A stretch of DNA of 37,736 nt from Draconibacterium orientale (GCA_020718315.1 DYSK01000003.1:1-37736), one strand, 5' to 3'. Shown: positions 1-8,227, counted from the first letter of the stretch. The notes: generated from the sequence alone by a model not told the origin. Translations and numbers: made by a program.

Positions 1-233
1 TGACCACCATTACCGTTGTTGCCGACGAAGATTGGATAGTGGTAGTTACCAACATGCCTGTAAAAAACACCTTTAAAGCGATTGTTTGTTAATGCGCCCA
101 GAATATGACGCATTTTGCTCCCGGCTACTTTTTGCAGGGCTTCACTCATGAGTTTCATTCCAAATAGAAAAAAACCCAAAGCTCCTATTAAAGTGATTGT
201 TCCCCAGAAAATAGAAAAAATACTCCTCCTTTT
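1..233 (-). pseudogene. Na/Pi cotransporter family protein, N-terminal part, frameshifted and cut by window edge
   Basis: Read on the minus strand, the frame open from 233 contains the family's opening: a hydrophobic segment, then GMKLMSEALQKVAG and ALTNNRFKGVF. The match then breaks at a run of six A (62-67, plus strand). Reading on with one base fewer restores TGMLVTTTIQSSSATTVMV, which carries the QSSSAT signature of Na/phosphate symporters (PF02690), and runs off the window at base 1. The protein would be a sodium-coupled phosphate importer of the inner membrane, often with a C-terminal PhoU-like domain, here outside the window. It lies about 45 nt downstream of the C69 dipeptidase stop and is probably co-transcribed with it. 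No ATG precedes the first membrane segment; an AGGAGG (230-225 region) sits just before an ATT codon at 221-219. A real frameshift and a homopolymer sequencing error cannot be told apart here. Confidence 0.8.
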
Positions 234-267
234 CTATACTGTTTTTTAGATTGTATTCAAACCGAGA

Positions 268-1854
268 TCAAAACTTCTCGTCGTATTTTGTCCATAAATC
301 ATTGCCCATTTTCCAAGCAGCATCCACCACTTTATTTCCCCAAAACAGCGTGTGTTCCGTGAGTTTTTCTTGTGCTTTTTTTGGATTTTTCGTATAAATT
401 TCCAAGACCTCTTTTTCAAAAGCATCGGTATTCGCAAAAAGTTCCTGTTGCATTGGAACAAACAATGCGTCCACGTCTTTGTGCATATCGCCCCAGCGTT
501 GTGCTGCCAAAGTTCCCATTCTGTTGAAAGCCCACCAAGCCGATTCGTAGGTAAATCCATCGCGGCCGCAGGTTTTGTATGATTTTGGCAGATCGGTAGT
601 TCCTGCATAAACGGGAATATAAATGGATGTGGCCATATTGTCCATCGCCAACCATTCCACACCACCAATCATATTGGGAAGCCAATCTCTACTCTGAATA
701 ATGGTTCCATACATGGTGTACCAGCGAGCAATGGTTCTTTCGCCCAATTCGCCCCAACCACCATTAATTCGGTGCAATTTCAGTTCGTCGTAAGGCATAT
801 GAGGATTTGCCATGGGCGATAGGATGCTTTTTCCATTTTCATCCATCACGCGCATATTTTTACGTACATCGAATTCTGTTCCTTCGTAATAATCTTTAAA
901 AATGCGCACCATTTCTGGGAGCGTAACCAATGTATCCGGTTTTATTGAAAATGGGTAGTCGGAGGCGTTTGGGTCCAATTTCAAACTTGGAGCCATCAAA
1001 TCAAAAACACGCCATTCCCGTCTTCTCGAAGCCATCGAAGTTCGGCTTTCGGGAGCATAAGCATAATTGAATCGAAAAATTTCTTTTTCGGGATTCCAGT
1101 AGCCTTTGTCCCTAGCTACTTGATAAACATTGTTGGAGGCCATGAAAAAATCTGCATTTTCCAAATCAATTTCTTTGATAGTGCTGGCGTTTGCATTTAC
1201 AGATACATGATTGTCGGGGACGCGCTGAGCGGCCCAAATGGCACCCACTTTTCCTGCTCCCGGGCCCACAATTTCCAAATGCCATACTTCTTTTGGATCG
1301 GAAATAGTTAGGCATTCGCCAAAATCGTTCCAGCCGTATTTTTCCAACAATTCGCCCGAAAGCGCAATGGCTTCTCTGGAAGTTTCGCATCGCTCAAGCA
1401 AAATCAAACATAAACGTTGGCAGTCGATCAATCCGGCATCGCTTTGCAATTCTTCGCGTCCGCCAAAAGTACTTTCGCCCATGGCCAATTGCTTGTCGTT
1501 CATGCTTGGATACGCGGTATTGATAAATCCGTTTGTTTCACTTACCTGAGGAATTGTTCCTATTTCGATATTTGCATAGGCGGGCATTGGGCGACTGTTG
1601 TCGGCAACGCGTTTGTACATTTTGGAAACAGAACCTTCTTTGTATTTTCTGGGAGGAACAATATCTATCCATGAACGTGTGCGATGACTGTCGTCGGTAT
1701 GCGAAGTCATTACAGAACCATCAAAAGTGGCTAATTTCCCTACGGTAATCGAAGTGCAAGCTTCGGGAAATCCGCCTTGCCAATCGCTTTTATCGGCTGT
1801 TTGTGCCAAAGCCAAAAAAGGGAACAGAAATAGAATAAATACAAATTTGTTCAT
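268..1854 (-). CDS. Secreted C69 family dipeptidase
   Basis: This 528-residue protein matches the C69 dipeptidase family (PepD type; Ntn-hydrolase fold), which cleaves dipeptides. Residues 1-18 form a signal peptide ending in ALAQ. The short segment that follows leads to EACTSI, where Cys33 is the expected nucleophile, exposed as the new N-terminus after processing. The following VGKLATFDGSVMTSHTDD is the typical opening of the mature enzyme. The frame is open up to a TTG at 1878, but the ATG at 1854 starts a perfect signal peptide, and the TTG overlaps a likely -7 promoter element (1876-1883), so the ATG was chosen. The protein is probably periplasmic. With the S46 peptidase at 9709 it would make a two-step route from peptides to amino acids. 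The downstream gene on the same strand is the Na/Pi cotransporter. Family assignment is firm; exact substrate is not known. Confidence 0.9.
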   Translation of the reverse strand: MNKFVFILFLFPFLALAQTADKSDWQGGFPEACTSITVGKLATFDGSVMTSHTDDSHRTRSWIDIVPPRKYKEGSVSKMYKRVADNSRPMPAYANIEIGTIPQVSETNGFINTAYPSMNDKQLAMGESTFGGREELQSDAGLIDCQRLCLILLERCETSREAIALSGELLEKYGWNDFGECLTISDPKEVWHLEIVGPGAGKVGAIWAAQRVPDNHVSVNANASTIKEIDLENADFFMASNNVYQVARDKGYWNPEKEIFRFNYAYAPESRTSMASRRREWRVFDLMAPSLKLDPNASDYPFSIKPDTLVTLPEMVRIFKDYYEGTEFDVRKNMRVMDENGKSILSPMANPHMPYDELKLHRINGGWGELGERTIARWYTMYGTIIQSRDWLPNMIGGVEWLAMDNMATSIYIPVYAGTTDLPKSYKTCGRDGFTYESAWWAFNRMGTLAAQRWGDMHKDVDALFVPMQQELFANTDAFEKEVLEIYTKNPKKAQEKLTEHTLFWGNKVVDAAWKMGNDLWTKYDEKF

Positions 1855-1875
1855 TGGTGTCTGATTTTGAAAGAG

Positions 1876-1883
1876 CAAAAGTA
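1876..1883 (-). promoter_or_regulatory. Predicted -7 element for the C69 dipeptidase
   Basis: Minus-strand TACTTTTG fits the Bacteroidetes -7 consensus TAnnTTTG and lies 21 nt before the ATG at 1854. No well-spaced -33 TTG is visible, so this is a half-match only. It argues against the upstream TTG start. Confidence 0.4.
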
Positions 1884-1974
1884 AACAATAATCTACAAAG
1901 TAATTTTAACAATTCGGAATCGCGTTTCGGATGCCTAAAAATTTTGTAATATTGAACTGAAAATAAATGTACCG

Positions 1975-2307
1975 ATGATATTCTTTCGACTTTTACCCGC
2001 TATTATTAGCCTCTTGCTCTTGGCAGCACATTTCTCCCGAATCGATTTAACGCCACTTGCCGTATTGATTCTCTTGTTTCCTTTTGCGTTTTTGATAAAG
2101 AAAGCATGGGTTTTAAAGGTAATACAGGGACTGATTCTTTTGGGCGCTTTGGAATGGCTGAGAAGTTTGTACGACTATATTCAGATTTATCAATCGAACA
2201 ATCAGCCGTGGACAAAACTCGTTTTTATAATGGGAGGAGTGGCTTTGTTTACTTTTGTGTCGGCTTTGCTTTTGAGTACGAAAAAAATCAAAGAACATTT
2301 TCGTTAG
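1975..2307 (+). CDS. Small four-helix membrane protein, function unknown
   Basis: A 110-residue hydrophobic protein with about four predicted membrane helices (roughly residues 4-20, 26-42, 46-64 and 80-101). The conserved-looking loop after helix 3 contains ALEWLRSLYDY, and the C-terminus is basic (KKIKEHF), suggesting it faces the cytoplasm. It has no catalytic motif I can recognise. It is divergent from the C69 dipeptidase and its stop overlaps the stop of the DUF4199 gene coming from the other side (shared TTAG at 2304-2307). The ATG at 1975 is the only good start. Real-gene status rests on the clean membrane pattern and the tight fit between neighbours. Confidence 0.7.
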   Translation: MIFFRLLPAIISLLLLAAHFSRIDLTPLAVLILLFPFAFLIKKAWVLKVIQGLILLGALEWLRSLYDYIQIYQSNNQPWTKLVFIMGGVALFTFVSALLLSTKKIKEHFR

Positions 2308-2792
2308 CCCAGATATTCCGGATGTTTTTTCTGAATAAACAAGGCAATAATGGCCGATGTTATTGTTCCCATTATGAGTGCACCAACAAATCCTTGAATC
2401 AAATAATTCTTTAGATTGAAATAGTCGTTGGCTTGCTGTTGGGTTAATTTTCCTTGTTCAACGGAATAGGCAATGGCGTTCGAAAAATAGTCGGGCGAAA
2501 TAGCGAAACTCGTTATCCATTGAGATAAGGGGCTTAGAACGGCCACCACAATTGCTATTCCTAATCCATAAAAGAAACCATGTTTCCATTGCATGATCGA
2601 TTTGTCGTTTTTACGCTTGTCCAGAAAAGCGAAAATATAAATCAGAATAGCCACAATGGCGAAAAAATTGGTGTAAATGGCATGAATAGCAATTTTTGGC
2701 CCATGCCAGCCCATCCATTTTTCAAAAATCATCCAAAGAATAGATAAGACAGTGAAAATGACTCCCCATTTGATTTCAAATTTGTACTTCAT
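2304..2792 (-). CDS. DUF4199 domain-containing membrane protein
   Basis: This 162-residue protein resembles the DUF4199 family, found mostly in Bacteroidetes. The layout fits: a first helix after KYKFEIKWG, a second around residues 38-58, a QWKHGFFYGLGIAIVVAVLSP helix, a hydrophilic stretch with EQGKLTQQQANDYFNLKN, and a last helix with GFVGALIMGTITSAIIALFI before a short KK-rich tail. Function is unknown; it is an inner-membrane protein. The frame extends to a TTG at 2819, but the ATG at 2792 (MKYKF) is the better start. Its 3' end overlaps the convergent small membrane protein by 4 nt. The 268 bases upstream to the PhzF gene show no other gene. Confidence 0.82.
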   Translation of the reverse strand: MKYKFEIKWGVIFTVLSILWMIFEKWMGWHGPKIAIHAIYTNFFAIVAILIYIFAFLDKRKNDKSIMQWKHGFFYGLGIAIVVAVLSPLSQWITSFAISPDYFSNAIAYSVEQGKLTQQQANDYFNLKNYLIQGFVGALIMGTITSAIIALFIQKKHPEYLG

Positions 2793-3060
2793 CGATTTAT
2801 ATTTTTGAATGTAAGCCAATTAAATTTCCTTCTGAATTTTCTGATAATGGACAAACCGATAAACCTACTTAACGAAAAGCCTTGGAATAAAACGCCTTTG
2901 CGCGCTTATGTCTTCTGCATATATTTCGAACCAGTCAATTGCATTTTGGCCTTTCATCAGGAGAAATTTAGAATTTGCCGCTAAAGTACAGTCAAAACAA
3001 CGGCGGAATAGGAGAATATTGTTAAAGAAGTGCTAAATCGACATTGAGTGGCGTCGCCGC

Positions 3061-3846
3061 TTAAACGTCTATTTCTCCAACTAAAAAGCTTTTTGCGGAT
3101 CCGGAAATAAGAACGCGGTCATTCATCATCTCACAAACCAAATTGCCTCCTCTTTTGGAAAGTTGCTGGGCCGTAAGTTGTTGTTTTCCTAAAATAGTGC
3201 TCCAATAAGGCGTTAGGCTGGTATGTGCTGAGCCGGTTACGGGATCTTCCGGAACGCCTATTTGAGGTGCAAAGAAACGAGAAACAAAATCAACTTCGTC
3301 GCCTTTGGCAGTGACGATTACACCCCGCATTCCGGCTTGAGTAATCAAAGCAAAGTTGGGCTCTATGTTTTGGATTTGTTGTTGCGATTCAAAAACCAAT
3401 AAGAAATCGGTTTTGCCTTTGTAGGTTGCGATGGGTTTCGCCCCAAAAGCTTCTTCGAGTAAAGGAATAGACAAAATTTCTTCAAGGAAATCTTGCGGAA
3501 AATCCAACTGTAGCTCTTCGCCGTTTTTTCGAACAAAGAGTTCGCCCGAGTTTTTTGTGACAAACCGAATTTGATTTGATTTTACGCCTAAATGTGCAAA
3601 CAAAACATAGGCCGAAGCCAGTGTTGCATGGCCGCATAAATCTACTTCCGCTTCGGGTGTAAACCACCGAATCTCAAAAAAATCTTCCTTTGAAACAACA
3701 AAAGCCGTTTCGGCTAAATTGTTTTCTGCCGCTATGGATTGCATCAAGGTTTCCGAAATCCATTTTTCTAATACACAAACGGCTGCCGGATTTCCGGCAA
3801 ACAGTTGATTTGTGAAAGCATCGATTTGATAAATTGGAATTTTCAT
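3061..3846 (-). CDS. PhzF family isomerase/epimerase-like protein
   Basis: A 261-residue PhzF-fold protein (phenazine biosynthesis-like, as in YddE). Glu46 in NLAETAF is the conserved acid used by PhzF for isomerisation. Other family blocks are present: FAGNPAAVC near the start, RWFTPEAEVDLCGHATLASA in the middle, and DPVTGSAHTSLTPYW near the C-terminus, which links the two diaminopimelate-epimerase-like halves. Length is normal for the family. No phenazine genes are nearby, so a general metabolic role is more likely than antibiotic synthesis; substrate is unknown. It is cytosolic. The gene stands alone between a 268-base gap and the divergent M23 lipoprotein. Confidence 0.9.
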   Translation of the reverse strand: MKIPIYQIDAFTNQLFAGNPAAVCVLEKWISETLMQSIAAENNLAETAFVVSKEDFFEIRWFTPEAEVDLCGHATLASAYVLFAHLGVKSNQIRFVTKNSGELFVRKNGEELQLDFPQDFLEEILSIPLLEEAFGAKPIATYKGKTDFLLVFESQQQIQNIEPNFALITQAGMRGVIVTAKGDEVDFVSRFFAPQIGVPEDPVTGSAHTSLTPYWSTILGKQQLTAQQLSKRGGNLVCEMMNDRVLISGSAKSFLVGEIDV

Positions 3847-3981
3847 ACAGTTTTTATTTAATTTTTATAAACCGGCAGTCAGATTCTTCTAAATTCGTGT
3901 TGATTGATAGCTCAAAGCTTTGGCAATCAGTAAACGAACATTTCCGAAGACATCGCGTGCAAAATTAAAAAATTCTTATAC

Positions 3982-4009
3982 TTGGAAAAAGGCTTTTCCG
4001 TTACCTTTG
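3982..4009 (+). promoter_or_regulatory. Predicted promoter of the M23 lipoprotein gene
   Basis: TTG at 3982-3984 and TACCTTTG at 4002-4009 (spacer 17, a little short) match the Bacteroidetes sigma-A pattern. The start codon is 19 nt after the -7 element. Because it lies inside the longer open frame that begins at 3920, it also decides for the ATG at 4028. Confidence 0.6.
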
Positions 4010-4027
4010 CAAAATAACAATTTAAGT

Positions 4028-5242
4028 ATGCTAAAAAACCTTGTCGTCCCTTTCTATATTTTCTCGTTCTTACTCTTTTCGATAAGTTCCTGCAAATCGC
4101 CCCAAAAGCCCGTAGTCGAAATTGCAAAAAAAGAGCCTAAAATACTTTTTAATTTGCCCGCAGATTCTTTTTATGTTGAAACGGAATTGGTACGAAAAAA
4201 CGAAAATTTATCAGACATTTTTCTCAAGAAAGGAGTTTCTTACAATCAAATGGCCGAAATTGTTGAAGCAACCAAATCTGTTTTTGATGTTCGCAAAATT
4301 AAAGCCGGAAATTCATATTACGTATTCAAAAATCGCGATGCTTCCAAGAGCATTCGCTACTTGGTTTACGAAAGAAATAGGGTTGAATATGTTGTTTTCG
4401 ATCTAAAAAGTCCAATTAAAGTGATTGCCGGTCGCAAAGAACTCATTCGCATTTTGGACACGCTCGAAGGAACCGTAAATTCCTCTTTGTGGAACTCAAT
4501 CATCGAAAACAAGGCAAGCCCCGAATTGGCAAATGAACTTTCGGATATTTACGGCTGGACGATCGATTTTTTTGGTATTCAAAAAGGAGATTCTTATCGT
4601 GTTTATTATGAGCGATTTGTAGTTGAAAATGATACGTTTGGAATTGGTCGAATTTTTGCTGCAAAGTTTAACCATATGAAAACCGACTACAATGCCTATT
4701 ATTTTACGCAAGGTAGTGTTGGCGAATATTTCGACGAAAAAGGAAATAGTTTACGCAAGGCTTTTCTGAAAGCGCCGCTTCAATTTAAACGGGTAAGTTC
4801 TCATTTTTCGAACAGTCGAATGCATCCGGTATTGAAAATTCGTCGGCCTCATCATGGAGTTGATTATGCTGCGGCTTCCGGAACGCCCGTTTATACAATT
4901 GGCGATGGCGTGGTGTTAAAAAAAGCGTATCAAGCCAGCGGCGGTGGAAACTACGTAACAATCAAACACAATGCAACCTACACAACAACCTATATGCATT
5001 TAAAAGCGTTTGCAAACGGCATTCAGGTTGGCAAACGACTTAAACAAGGCGATTTGGTTGGGTATGTTGGCCAAACCGGCTTGGCCAGTGGCCCACATTT
5101 GGATTTCAGAGTTTTCAAAAATGGAAGTCCAATAGATCCTCTAAAGCTACAATCACCACCGGCAGAGCCGATAAATCAGAAATACAAGGTAGAATTTTTG
5201 GCACTCCGCGACAGCTTAAATAAAGTGCTGTATTCAAAATAG
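4028..5242 (+). CDS. M23 (LytM) peptidase lipoprotein with OapA/LysM-like domain
   Basis: A 404-residue predicted peptidoglycan endopeptidase. Residues 1-22 form a lipoprotein signal with Cys after LFSISS, so it is likely membrane-anchored. Residues about 45-110 resemble the LysM-like OapA domain seen in MepM-type enzymes (LVRKNENLSDIFLKKGVSY). The C-terminal M23 domain keeps its zinc ligands: the His and Asp of HHGVDYAAASGTPV, and the HLDFRVF motif; YMHLKAF supplies the catalytic-site His. This should be an active enzyme cutting cross-links between peptide stems. The ATG at 4028 was chosen over a TTG at 3920 because it begins the lipoprotein signal and follows a promoter. FtsX comes about 100 nt downstream, suggesting a division-linked role like EnvC with FtsEX; that link is inference. 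Confidence 0.9.
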   Translation: MLKNLVVPFYIFSFLLFSISSCKSPQKPVVEIAKKEPKILFNLPADSFYVETELVRKNENLSDIFLKKGVSYNQMAEIVEATKSVFDVRKIKAGNSYYVFKNRDASKSIRYLVYERNRVEYVVFDLKSPIKVIAGRKELIRILDTLEGTVNSSLWNSIIENKASPELANELSDIYGWTIDFFGIQKGDSYRVYYERFVVENDTFGIGRIFAAKFNHMKTDYNAYYFTQGSVGEYFDEKGNSLRKAFLKAPLQFKRVSSHFSNSRMHPVLKIRRPHHGVDYAAASGTPVYTIGDGVVLKKAYQASGGGNYVTIKHNATYTTTYMHLKAFANGIQVGKRLKQGDLVGYVGQTGLASGPHLDFRVFKNGSPIDPLKLQSPPAEPINQKYKVEFLALRDSLNKVLYSK

Positions 5243-5343
5243 AAGTGATGTGAGCAAAAACAAGGTTTATATGACCGAAATGAGTGCAATATTTTAGAAG
5301 AGAAAGCTCAATTTTAGTAATTTAGCAAAAGTAAAAAGAGAGT

Positions 5344-6222
5344 ATGGCTAAAAAATCAGAAAAAGTAAGTAAAAGAAAGTTGCAATCGTCTTACTTTACA
5401 ACTATAGTAAGCATCAGTTTAGTGTTGTTTATGCTTGGTCTTCTTGGTCTTTTGATATTGAATAGCAAAAAACTTGCCGACCACGTTAAGGAAAATATCG
5501 GATTCTCTATTGTGATGAATCCGGGTGTAAAAGAAGCGCGTATTCTTGAATTGAAAAAAAATCTGGATGCCGAGCAATTTGTTCGCTATGCCGAATACAT
5601 TACTCCCGAAGATGCTGCCCAAGAACTGCAAAAAGATTTAGGCGAGGATTTTTTAGGATTTTTGGGGTTTAACCCACTTTTGCCATCCATCGATTTGCGT
5701 TTAAGTGCCGATTATGCGAATATGGACAGCCTCAAAGTAATCGAAAAACAACTTTTAGAAAACTCCGATATCAAGGAAGTCTATTACCAAGAGTCGTTGG
5801 TGGAATTGGTCAATCAAAACATCCGTCGATTGGGATTTATTATTTTGGTATTCAGCCTGTTGCTTTTGTTCATCTCCATCGCCCTAATCAACAATACAAT
5901 TCGTTTGGCTGTGTACTCCAAGCGATTTCTTATTCGAACCATGCAACTTGTGGGCGCTACACGTGGATTTATTCGTCGTCCATTTTTAATTACCGGAGTT
6001 ATGCATGGATTGCTTGCTGCTTTGATTGCATCGGCTATGCTTGCCGTGATTATTTATTTTTCGATGAGAGAAATCCCCGAACTATTGACTTTGCAAGACT
6101 ATAATCTATTCCTGAGCTTGTTTGCGGTGGTCATATTTTTGGGTGTTTGTATCACTTGGGTTTCAAATTTTTCGGCCGTTAATAAATATTTAAAAGCAAA
6201 AGCAGACGAGCTTTATCATTAA
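5344..6222 (+). CDS. ftsX: Cell division protein FtsX
   Basis: A 292-residue FtsX, the membrane subunit of the FtsEX ABC-type complex that drives peptidoglycan hydrolases at the division site. Helix 1 is at about residues 18-40, followed by the large extracytoplasmic loop (about 41-160) that contacts the hydrolase or its activator. Three more helices follow at about 162-186, 214-236 and 258-280, with FtsX-type motifs including RTMQLVGATRGFIRRPFL between helices 2 and 3. Length is normal. FtsE is not in the window, so the two are unlinked here. The gene lies between an M23 lipoprotein and DUF3098 on the same strand. Confidence 0.94.
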   Translation: MAKKSEKVSKRKLQSSYFTTIVSISLVLFMLGLLGLLILNSKKLADHVKENIGFSIVMNPGVKEARILELKKNLDAEQFVRYAEYITPEDAAQELQKDLGEDFLGFLGFNPLLPSIDLRLSADYANMDSLKVIEKQLLENSDIKEVYYQESLVELVNQNIRRLGFIILVFSLLLLFISIALINNTIRLAVYSKRFLIRTMQLVGATRGFIRRPFLITGVMHGLLAALIASAMLAVIIYFSMREIPELLTLQDYNLFLSLFAVVIFLGVCITWVSNFSAVNKYLKAKADELYH

Positions 6223-6233
6223 AGAAATATAGA

Positions 6234-6241
6234 TAAATTTG
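6234..6241 (+). promoter_or_regulatory. Possible -7 element before the DUF3098 gene
   Basis: TAAATTTG fits TAnnTTTG and lies 92 nt before the ATG at 6334, just after the ftsX stop. No -33 TTG is at the right distance, so it may be chance in AT-rich DNA. Confidence 0.3.
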
Positions 6242-6333
6242 CCTCGTAGAGATTAGCAAAAAGCCTTCGCTATTTGAAGACGAATATATTCCTCCAGCGT
6301 AGGCCAGTTTTTAATCTAAAAGAAAAAAATAGA

Positions 6334-6600
6334 ATGAAAAAGGAAACTGATAACACAACAAATAAGCCTGAACTTACTATATTCGAAAAGCATAATTTCA
6401 AATTCCTCCTCATAGGTTTAGGATTGATACTCCTTGGATTTATACTGATGTTGGGCGGTGGAACCGATTCTCCAAATGAATTCAACCAAGCAATGTTTGG
6501 TTTTCGACGACTCTCTCTAGCGCCCATATTAATTTTGGCGGGATTTGCTGTCGAAATTTATGCCATTATGAGCAAACCAAGTTCGAATAAGAAGGCCTAA
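6334..6600 (+). CDS. DUF3098 family membrane protein
   Basis: A short (88 residues) two-helix membrane protein of the Bacteroidetes DUF3098 family. The recognisable core is FEKHNFKFLLIGLGLILLGFILMLGGG, then a loop with FNQAMFGFRRLSLAPILILAGF leading into the second helix. Function is unknown. Established gene order in many Bacteroidetes puts DUF3098 directly after ftsX, as here, hinting at an envelope or division role. The frame opens at a TTG at 6274, but the ATG at 6334 after an A-rich leader starts a normal-length family member. Confidence 0.88.
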   Translation: MKKETDNTTNKPELTIFEKHNFKFLLIGLGLILLGFILMLGGGTDSPNEFNQAMFGFRRLSLAPILILAGFAVEIYAIMSKPSSNKKA

Positions 6601-6799
6601 TATTTCTTGCAAACAAAACTGGTTTTCTATTCGTTCACAAAGAACTTTCGTAGCATTGAGTATTCGTTTTTAATAAATTTTTAATGTGTGCCAGACCAGA
6701 ATTGTTTCCATGTGCTTTAATTTAAAAAAAACAGAAATCAATGCTTTACATTTTGATTCAGAAAAGAATCCGTCGTCAATCGTATAAAAAAACACCATT

Positions 6800-7492
6800 T
6801 TGACCACTTTCGATTTTCAAAAAGGAGAATTAATTCTCATCGACAAACCCTATCAGGCCACCTCTTTTGATATAGTTAAAAGAGTAAAATACCATGCCAA
6901 ACGAATTAGCGGCATCAAAGGAATCAAAGTTGGCCATGCCGGAACGCTCGATCCGTTGGCCACCGGATTGCTCATTATTTGTACCGGAAAGATAACCAAA
7001 GAAATTGATTCCTTTCAAGCCCAAGAAAAAGAATATACCGGCACTTTTTATTTAGGCGCTACAACGCCCTCCTTCGATTTGGAAAAGGAAGTCGATCATA
7101 GGTTTGATATCTCTGCTATCACTGAAGAGCAAATCCGGCAAGCAAAAAATCTTTTTATCGGCGAAATAGAACAAACTCCACCCATTTTTTCCGCTGTAAA
7201 AATTGACGGGAAAAGAGCCTACGATTATGCACGAAACGATGAAGAAGTTCATATCAAAGCAAAAAAGATCCACATTTACGATTTTGAACTTTTACGTATC
7301 AATCTGCCCGAAATAGATTTTCGTATTCGCTGTAGCAAAGGAACGTATATTCGTTCGTTGGCACGCGATCTTGGTTTGGCGCTCAACAGCGGCGCCCATT
7401 TGATTGCGCTCAGACGAACCAAAATTGGAAATTTTAAAGTCGAAGACGCTTTCACGCTCGATCAATTTAAAGAGTTGGCAGAAAAACTGTAA
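6800..7492 (+). CDS. truB: tRNA pseudouridine(55) synthase TruB
   Basis: A 230-residue TruB, which converts U55 of the tRNA T-loop to pseudouridine. The N-terminal block GELILIDKPYQATSFDIV and the catalytic block HAGTLDPLATGLL are present; Asp51 is the catalytic aspartate. Further family motifs are TPPIFSAVKIDGKRAYDYAR and CSKGTYIRSLARDLG. The start is a TTG: an in-frame TAA lies at 6785-6787, and no ATG exists between that stop and the conserved N-terminus, so a non-ATG start is required. In many Bacteroidetes an uppP gene precedes truB and queA follows it; here uppP is absent and queA is 24 kb away. Confidence 0.95.
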   Translation: MTTFDFQKGELILIDKPYQATSFDIVKRVKYHAKRISGIKGIKVGHAGTLDPLATGLLIICTGKITKEIDSFQAQEKEYTGTFYLGATTPSFDLEKEVDHRFDISAITEEQIRQAKNLFIGEIEQTPPIFSAVKIDGKRAYDYARNDEEVHIKAKKIHIYDFELLRINLPEIDFRIRCSKGTYIRSLARDLGLALNSGAHLIALRRTKIGNFKVEDAFTLDQFKELAEKL

Positions 7493-7644
7493 TCGTTTCC
7501 TCCAAGCAGAAATGGCTGCAGGCCTGACAAATTATTTACCGAACCGATTCAAGCCGGTTTTCTCTTTCGTTTGAAACTTAACGCTCTTAAATGGTGATTG
7601 GAAATGGTTTTTCAACACTGTTGCGTTCAATTCTTTTTCTTTTT

Positions 7645-7678
7645 TTTGTGCATTCTACAATAAACAAACTTAAATTTG
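7645..7678 (+). promoter_or_regulatory. Predicted promoter of the outer-membrane barrel gene
   Basis: TTTG at 7645-7648 and TAAATTTG at 7671-7678 (spacer 22) fit the Bacteroidetes pattern. The start codon follows 37 nt after the -7 element. Confidence 0.5.
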
Positions 7679-7714
7679 GTTTCAATCTAGAAACACCTTA
7701 AAACTTAGTACAAC

Positions 7715-8227
7715 ATGTTAAAAAAATTTATTCTCATCGCTAGCGTGGCGCTATTTTCTTTAGGCAGTCAAGCTCAATATGTTTTCGACGAAGGCGATAT
7801 TGCCATCAATGCAGGTTTTGGATTTCTGTCGGTCGATGGCTTACTTCCGTCGATAAATGTAAGTGCAGAATTGGGTTTAATTCCTACCGGAGATATAGGC
7901 GTAATCTCAGCCGGCGGCGCAGTTGAATACAAATATTCCGAATTGTTGGGATACAATTATCATCAATTCTCCATTGGGCCACGTGCAGCTTGGCATCTAA
8001 AATTACCTTTTCTTGAAAATTCCAACTATGATTTGTATGCCGGAATAGGTCTTGGTTTGCATGTATATAGTGTTTACAACGGAATTGGCCTTGACCCCAA
8101 AATAGGTCCTTATATGGAAGCTTTTGCGGGCGGAAGAATGATGTTTGACGATACTTTTGGCGTATTTGCCGAATTGGGTGGCGGCTCCGTTGCGGCTATA
8201 AAAGCCGGACTGACTATGCGATTATAG
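7715..8227 (+). CDS. Small outer-membrane beta-barrel protein
   Basis: A 170-residue protein with a signal peptide (MLKKFILIASVALFSLGSQA) and then alternating hydrophobic/polar strands rich in Gly and Tyr, such as INAGFGFLSVDG, YDLYAGIGLGLHVYSVYNG and AFAGGRMMFDDTFGVFAELGGGS, ending in IKAGLTMRL. This is the pattern of eight-stranded outer-membrane barrels of the OmpA/OprF-N type, common in Bacteroidetes. No enzymatic motif is visible; a porin-like, adhesive or structural role are all possible. It has its own promoter and its stop (TAG 8225-8227) directly abuts the convergent hemW stop. Confidence 0.8.
   Translation: MLKKFILIASVALFSLGSQAQYVFDEGDIAINAGFGFLSVDGLLPSINVSAELGLIPTGDIGVISAGGAVEYKYSELLGYNYHQFSIGPRAAWHLKLPFLENSNYDLYAGIGLGLHVYSVYNGIGLDPKIGPYMEAFAGGRMMFDDTFGVFAELGGGSVAAIKAGLTMRL

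Noticed and set aside
3-92. Plus-strand open frame (29 codons) reading TTITVVADEDW to a TAA, which might be the end of a gene.
   Set aside because: The other strand carries a family-level match (Na/Pi cotransporter) in two frames over the same bases.
3920-4027. 36-residue N-terminal extension of the M23 protein from a TTG.
   Set aside because: A promoter lies inside it, and the ATG at 4028 starts a perfect lipoprotein signal.
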